A stretch of 64,000 nt of DNA. Source: Papaver somniferum (taxonomy: Eukaryota; Streptophyta; Magnoliopsida; Ranunculales; Papaveraceae). The stretch spans positions 14,694,001-14,758,000 of the forward strand of contig NW_020621936.1 in assembly GCF_003573695.1 (NCBI RefSeq), read 5' to 3'. Each line of letters opens with the position of its first letter. The stretch's first letter is position 1. This document shows positions 58,568-64,000 of this stretch, piece by piece. Made by a program: the position numbers and the translations under genes. The notes beneath the pieces are model-generated. The model ran no database searches. It was not told the origin of the DNA and saw nothing but the letters and a program-made list of their open reading frames with translations.

Positions 58568-59595
58568 TTAGAGATTTTCCAGTAAAACTATGTAGACCGG
58601 GATCATTCCATTGATGAAAAAGTCTACAAGTTGTTGTTCAGTGACATTTGAGTCATGGAAATCCAAAGCTTGGACTCTAAATTTCTTCACATAATCGTTC
58701 AGATGCTCATTGTTCTTCTGAAACATCCTTCCCATATCAGAGAGAGTAACTTGTTCCGAGACGAAGAAGTACTTCATGTAGAAATCACTAATCATCTCTC
58801 CCCAACTGGTGATGCATCCTGGTACGATGTTGTTGTACCAGGTGTATGCCTTGCTTGTCAGAGACTTCGGAAATTCCTTCAGACTTACGACATGGCTATG
58901 CTCATGTTCGCCCAAAGACTCCAGAAACTGAGAAACATGCTCTCGAGCATTGTTCCATCATAAAGAGTGAACGTTGGAGAGATATAACCCTTCGGAAGAG
59001 GAATCCTTTGTGTAGCAGCAGGGTATGGAGGTTGCTGACAATGAATAGAGGATGTCTTATATTTTCCATGATTCTCCAAGAGGCAGTCCAAATCTTCACG
59101 AGTGATGAAACTGGATGGCTCTTTCGCTCGATAGTATGCAGCTCGGACTTCATTATCCCCCAGGACATGGACTGGGGAGATTTTAGGATCAACAGCTGAG
59201 GATACTTCCTTGGCTTTCTCTTTTTCTTTCTCTGACTGATGTTGGGGCTAAGCTTGTTCACGCAACAACTTGTCTGTGAGGTTTTTGATATGAGCGCATA
59301 GATTCTTCTGTGTTGTAGCCATGTCAGTCTGATTTTTGGAGGGAAATCCCTGGACCTTCATGAGATCGACTATGGTAGATGGATTTTCTCTGATTTCTTC
59401 GAGAGGTCGGGGGAAGAGAGGACTTCCATCTGTACCAGTATTGGTCTCAGCATGTGCACCAGTATTGTTGGCTTGAGGGGTAGCATCAGCGCCACCTTTA
59501 GAAGCGTGAGGAGTGACTGGAGTACCACCATTGTTGCTAGTGTTGTTTGGATTAGGGTTGGGATTTGTAACTGAGTATGACCTAAGATCAATCAT
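58568..59595 (-). pseudogene. gag: Tat/Ogre-like gag (broken)
   Basis: The likely start is MIDLRSYS at about 59595, as the frame upstream runs through the LTR and primer site. A low-complexity N-terminus (PNPNPNNTSNN, GADATPQANN) leads to a TAG at 59248-59250. The same frame continues PPYPAATQRIPLPKGY to TAA at 58885. A frameshift near 58930 moves the capsid core to the 58915-58568 frame: VVSLKEFPKSLTSKAYTWY, ITSWGEMISDFYMKYFF, DYVKKFRVQALDFHD. This is the Gag core of the Tat/Ogre lineage. Confidence 0.82.
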
Positions 59596-59630
59596 TTTGA
59601 TGAATTGAGATTGCAACCGAGAGAATGATC

Positions 59631-59647
59631 TCCCACTATGGTCGCCA
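59631..59647 (-). other. Primer binding site, TGGCGAC type
   Basis: TCCCACTATGGTCGCCA on the + strand is TGGCGACCATAGTGGGA on the element strand, three bases inside the LTR edge at 59651. Tat/Ogre elements typically use a tRNA-Arg-like primer beginning TGGCGAC; the exact tRNA is my inference. Confidence 0.6.
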
Positions 59648-60639
59648 ATCTGTAGATGGGTCAAAACGATTTGCTGGTTTTTTAGAAAAGTGAAGAGACG
59701 ACGGTGCGGACGGGGACTCCTTGAACGAGCAAATTGCTTAAACCTTCTTCTAACAAATGCACTGCACGGGAGTGCTTTGATTTCGAGAGATCAATTTGTA
59801 GGAATCCGGCCTAAACCAAGACAATGGCCGTTCCAGATTCAATGCGGTCACAAAGAGGAAATAAGGTCGATCTGTATGAGGGAAGCTGAGAAGTGTGTAT
59901 GAGATCAATGATGATCAAGGATTTGAATGTGTGATAATTTCTGCAAGTTAATGAACTGTTGTGTTCAAGTGAGAATATTCTGATCGATTTAGCGATAATT
60001 TCTTGTGTGTCGCAAAATTGTTGTTTACCAGATGATTCTTGGTTGTTCAATCGTGGATTCAGAAACTTATATATATATATTGCAAGAATAGTGGACACAT
60101 TGATCCCAAAAACTATGACGGTTGCTGGAGCGAAAGAGTAGGAAAGTGGGAAATCGTGGTTAAAACTTAATTATTGAGAGAAGGGGGACCGACCAAGGGG
60201 TATGGAACCGTCCCTGGTGGTCGTGGGACCAACTTACGTCTGAGTGATCAAATTCCAAGTCATTTGGAAAGAGTTTGAACCTAATATGAATTATGAAATG
60301 TTAATTAGGTCAAAATCATAAGAGGTGGGACCGAATTCTGTAAGCCACGGAGTCGACCTTGGTCGGTCAAGGTGGCATGTTCGTGTCACCATATTGTCCG
60401 TGACTTAATCCTGAGAATTTTGGTAATTTCTGGTGCGCGTTTAAGCAATATTTTGGATTTTCAGAAGAGTTTGATCTTGACTGAAATTCTCGATTTTTCT
60501 TGAATGAGCAAGCATAACTTTGCTCGTGCGACCAATATTTGAGAATATTAAAATAAATGATACTTTAATATTTTTCATGAGAAGCCCGGATGGTCGTGTG
60601 ACCAGTTGACTTTTGGATATTGATAGTTTGAGCAATATA

Positions 60640-61015
60640 TGAGAAATATGGAAAAACCAGGGTTTTTTACTCAAACGAAGGAGTTTCATGAAACGAGGGA
60701 AGAAATAATAATAATAAAATAAGAATTTAGGAAAGCATGGGACCGTCCACGTCTAGGACATGGCCTGCCGGCTAGTAGGCCCGGTTCTGTGAAATTCTTC
60801 CTTATTTTTATTATTTTTCATTGTGTGAGGGAAATGTGGAGAAACTAGGAGTTTTTCTCAAACGAGGAAGTTTGCTCAAACTAGGGAGTTTTTATGAGAT
60901 GAGGAAAGTAATAAAATAAAAAGAGGGGAGGCATGGACCGGCCATGGCGGCATGACCGGCCGGCCGGTGGGCCCGGTCCCGGGCGCCTCTTTTTCATTTT
61001 TATTTTATTATTATT
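60640..61015. repeat. Two diverged units with GC-rich cores
   Basis: 60650-60810 and 60835-61010 share the order: GGAGAAAC-like start, CTCAAACGA-GGA, GTTTn-ATGA, AATAATAAAATAA, GCATGG(G)ACCG, a GGCCCGGT core, TTATTTTTATTATT. The second core is strikingly GC-rich (GACCGGCCGGCCGGTGGGCC). Confidence 0.55.
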
Positions 61016-61170
61016 TCTCTCTTGTTTCACATATATTTCCTTGTCCGTCCATATTTTTGAATGCTCATTCATGCGTTTGGGTGCTCGTTCGTGCATTATT
61101 GTTAAGTACACTCGCAAAATTTTCTCGGGGATTACTCGGTGGTGGCCCAGATGCCCGTACAATGAATATT

Positions 61171-61443
61171 TATTACTAATTCATGGAATTCAGCCGGGAA
61201 TAAGCCATGAAACGGAGTAATAATATGTATTGATTATCTATTACTAATTCATGGAATTCAGCCGCGAATAAGCCATGAAACAGAGTAATTAGATAGATTG
61301 ATTATCTATTATTAATTCATGGAATTTAGCTGGAAAAAAGCCATGAAACGGAGTAATGAGATAGATTTATTATCTATTACTAATTCATGGAATTCAGCCG
61401 GGAATAAGCCATGAAACTGAGTAATGAGATAAAATAGATTATC
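61171..61443. repeat. 68-bp tandem repeat, four copies
   Basis: Units start at 61171, 61239, 61307 and 61375, each TATTACTAATTCATGGAATT ... AAGCCATGAAAC(G)GAGTAAT ... GATTATC. The last has one extra base. AATTCATGGAATT and CCATGAAACGG are partly inverted to one another. The array is absent from the left LTR. Confidence 0.88.
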
Positions 61444-62085
61444 CTAGCAATTCGATCGATGAATGTTGCGCTAGAATTTAATCTATAAATTTCTCTACAC
61501 CAGCATGCAATATGTCTAGGAGCGAGTTTATTCAAGAATCGAGGTATGAGATTATGGAAGCATCATACTCGTTTTGAATATTGATTTTGTATAGTCAGGG
61601 AACAGTGTGGCATCCTGAAGACTTTAGCGCTCTATACTAACATGCAATATGTCTAGGAGACGTCCAATCATCGAGAGATTTCATACATATTCGCTATAAT
61701 AGTCAGGGAACAATGTGGCATCCTGAAGACGTTAACGCTCCATACTAGCATGCAATATATCTAGTAGCCGTCCAATCATTTCGATTCTATATATAGGTGT
61801 TGATGAAATGTGCGAAGTGTCGAAAAACTCAGCCTGTAGGAGGCTTTACGAATAACATATTCATACAGAGCTCTGAGAGGGTGTATGCTTAGTCAGAGAT
61901 TGTTCGTAAATTTCACATACGTACCTGAAGCCGTGTCAGAAATATGCAAAATTGTGATCTCTGATATGGTGGACGCTCAGTCAGAAGTTGTTCGTGAACT
62001 TCACATACGTGTCTGAAACCATGTCAGAAATATACAAAATTATGATTTTACGATTTTAGCCTTTGTCAAAAATCCACCATCAACA

Positions 62086-63355
62086 CACGACCAATCTAAA
62101 ACTTTCTATTCCAACCGACTAAGTTTAAAAAACCCTAATATACTATTCAAGGGTCATAGCCAATCCACGACCTAGATGATTTGATATCAACTTAGCTCTA
62201 GCTAATCTGAACTTAGCTCCAGCTACCCTAGTTAAAATATAGTCATGGTTAATATGCTTTGGCCTAATAATTATCCATAGTCGGCCAAGTCCATTAAACC
62301 CTAAAAGTAGGAGCAATCCTAACCTAAGTGGTTGGGACAATTAAATCACGACCAGAACTATCAACTCAACCACCCAGGTTGAGATAAAATACTCCACGGC
62401 CATTTGAAAGTTATGGCCAATCCCTAATTCTCATGGCCAAGTTGCGCCACTCATGTGCCCTAACCGACCATTATTAAGCCACGACTAAATACACGTTGGC
62501 CCAACCGCCATGGTTGGCCACTAAAATGTTACAACGATGTACATGTACCCTGGACATCCATTCCCAAGTCGTGATCCAATTATTTCGGTATCAACCACCA
62601 TGGATGGCCCTGAGCATATTAGGCCATTTTTAAGGCCACAACTTGCTAGGCTGATTTTAGCGCCACCCTAGGCCTGGAATATGCCACATGCCACCTTAGG
62701 TACAAAATATACCACGACATCTCCAATGGGCCACAAATTGACTTGCTATATCTGTGGCCAAGTTATGTCCCCACCATTCCCATCTTAGCTGTTGTAGCTA
62801 AGGCTAAACGTACTAAGCCACTTTAAGGCCTCAGCTTGCCAGGCTAGCGTTAGAGCCATTATAGGCCATGACGTGCCAAACCCTAGCGCCATACTAGGCC
62901 ACCCAATGCCATGCTACACCCGTGGCCAAGTTAAGATCTATCTCAATTGTTGTAGTTGAGAAAAAAATACATTAGGCCATGTCTTGGGTCTCATCTTGTT
63001 AGGCTAACTTTAAACACCACTATAGGATATAGCGTGCCAACCCTAACGCTATTTTAAGCCACAACGCCACTTTCTATTTTATCGCCATGATTAGGCCACG
63101 AGTAAATCATGCTACACGTTATGCTACTATTTAGCGCCATATCACATCATGCTAAGTTCACGTCCAAGGCATGGCTTATCAATCTCCATCCTAACTGCCG
63201 CGGGAAAGAGTGGTCATGTTATGCTACTTTTACGCCACTAGCATTCCATGCTAATTTTTAGCATTATAACCAACCGTTAACATTCCAAGTTATTTTCTAG
63301 CAACTTAGGTGTCTACAAGCATGCCACAGAACCTTCTTGGCACCTTAGTTAACCG
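62086..63355. repeat. GGCCA-rich degenerate repeat, right part
   Basis: Dense words such as AGGCCACAACTTGCTAGGCT, TTTTAGCGCCA, CTAGCGCCATACTAGGCCAC and ATGCCACATGCCACC recur with irregular spacing. No coding frame has recognisable content. It continues the block at 52164-52368 and may be the LTR or tail of an unrecognised element. Confidence 0.55.
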
Positions 63356-64000
63356 TGTTAGAGCATTGCTCGGTCGAACTCGCAAACGTTTCTATCTCAA
63401 GCTTGTTTGTCAAATTTAGTTGTCAAAACTATATGTCTTGATTTCTAGTTTACTTATAGCTAAAGTCTCCGACTAGGATAGTTAAGTGTAGTTGAGCTTC
63501 AGACTCCACCGCGATCATCATATAAAGACGAAGAACTACCCAAGGAACTAGTGGAACTTCATCGACTAAAAGGTATGTGGAGACTTGAACTTATCTATCA
63601 CTCAAAAGTCTATCTACTCTATCTCCTACTCTTGAGACAAAAAGTCGTATAAGTATATAGATTTAAATTATACACATTTTCTATTTCGAGCCGAGGTTAA
63701 CTCGCCTATCTATTTCTCGAAATATGTGTTGGTAAGATTTCTCTTTAGCCAAGTTCATCTTTACTCGTGACGAAAGTCATGTTGACATTTCAATATCTTG
63801 AAAATCGCTTTGATGAAAAATAGTTTGTGAATAAAAACTATATAACATCCTCTAAGAATGTTTCAATGATTGAAGTGTAGAGTTGAGATTATGTAGCCAT
63901 CTTTGGATATAAGCATATATAGTGTGTTCCCACATTAGTGTATAAATCCATGAGTCGGGAACCAAGTGTATGCATATGTGTGTACGAAATTGGTGAAGGA
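63356..64000 (+). repeat. Sirevirus-type LTR start, cut by window end
   Basis: TGTTAGAGCATTGCTCGGTC and the following 600 bp match 7530-8120 of the first element. No polypurine tract precedes it (flank AACCG), so it is a 5' or solo LTR of a + strand copy. Compared with 7530 it shows scattered substitutions and short gaps. Confidence 0.88.

Larger units (their letters stand above)
52369..62085 (-). mobile_element. Tat/Ogre-like Gypsy element with unequal LTRs, lacking pol
   Basis: LTRs at 52369-54100 and 59651-62085 share both ends (TGTAGA...CCATCAACA on the + strand, so TGTTGATGGTGG... on the element strand). Between them are a TGGCGAC-type primer site, broken gag, a protease fragment and about 3.5 kb without any reverse transcriptase or integrase motif. 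The flanks CCCGG (52364-52368) and CACGA (62086-62090) match at only three of five bases, so either the TSD has decayed or the two LTRs come from different parents. Confidence 0.78.
59651..62085 (-). repeat. Tat/Ogre-like 5' LTR (longer variant)
   Basis: 2.44 kb. It matches the left LTR for its first 510 bp and from about 61590 to the end. The middle (about 60163-61480) has GGGACCGNCC words, a GC-rich palindrome-rich stretch (GACCGGCCGGCCGG at 60953-60966) and four 68-bp tandem units. The - strand start TGTTGATGGTGGA is typical of Tat/Ogre LTRs. Confidence 0.8.

Noticed and set aside
60933..61220. Overlapping frames with many R, P and G residues
   Set aside because: They are produced by the GC-rich palindromic island in the Tat-like LTR, in all frames at once, and have no recognisable content.
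61171..61443. Regular repeats that could suggest a CRISPR array
   Set aside because: There are no unique spacers between repeats, the units are 68 bp head to tail, there are no cas genes, and the setting is a plant LTR.

Overview
This window is nuclear DNA from a flowering plant, most likely a eudicot. It is AT-rich and built almost entirely of transposable elements, with one convincing host gene (an F-box gene near 43.3-44.6 kb). I see no prokaryotic operons, CRISPR arrays or RNA genes. The style of the F-box gene and of the repeats would fit Ranunculales such as poppy, but that is a guess and not shown by the sequence.

Left part (1-27.3 kb): three layers of transposons stacked inside one another. 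The outermost is a Copia element of Sirevirus type on the + strand. It has a 5'-truncated LTR (1467-3449), an initiator-Met primer site, a broken gag, no pol, a tract with several purine-rich motifs, and a 3' LTR that starts at 7530. That 3' LTR is cut at about 9785 by a LINE on the - strand and resumes at 27198-27300. The LINE is itself cut by an Athila-like Gypsy element on the - strand (11544-23150). The Gypsy unit is not a simple insertion: it reads LTR - internal - LTR - partial internal. The LINE has also lost the part of its reverse transcriptase that should carry the catalytic box.

Middle part (27.3-40.1 kb): a LINE-type RNase H remnant, then a Tat/Ogre-like LTR copy that holds a solo Gypsy LTR (28.3-29.9 kb) and a complete non-autonomous Gypsy-like element (30633-40112). 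That element has 3.1 kb LTRs, a perfect 5-bp target duplication (CTTCT), no pol, and one damaged gag-like reading frame. Its primer site and a conserved 400-bp block before its 3' LTR match the Athila-like element, so the two probably form a helper/dependent pair.

Gene-bearing part (40.1-50.2 kb): a 1-kb terminal-inverted-repeat transposon (41303-42316), a possible gene fragment, the F-box gene (43280-44559, with a short intron at the very end of the coding sequence), and a solo LTR (45372-48549, perfect TSD TCTTT) just downstream.

Right part (50.2-64 kb): a Sirevirus LTR on the - strand with the start of its gag (49.87-52.16 kb), then a degenerate GGCCA-rich repeat region (52.2-52.4 and 62.1-63.4 kb) split by a Tat/Ogre-like Gypsy element (52369-62085). 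That element keeps broken gag and protease pieces, lacks pol, and has two LTRs of clearly different length. A further + strand Sirevirus LTR begins at 63356 and runs off the window.

Only the F-box gene looks likely to serve the host. The strongest leads are the conserved post-pol block shared by the Athila-like element and its non-autonomous partner, the partner's repeat-bearing gag-like protein, and the deletion scars that date the stack.
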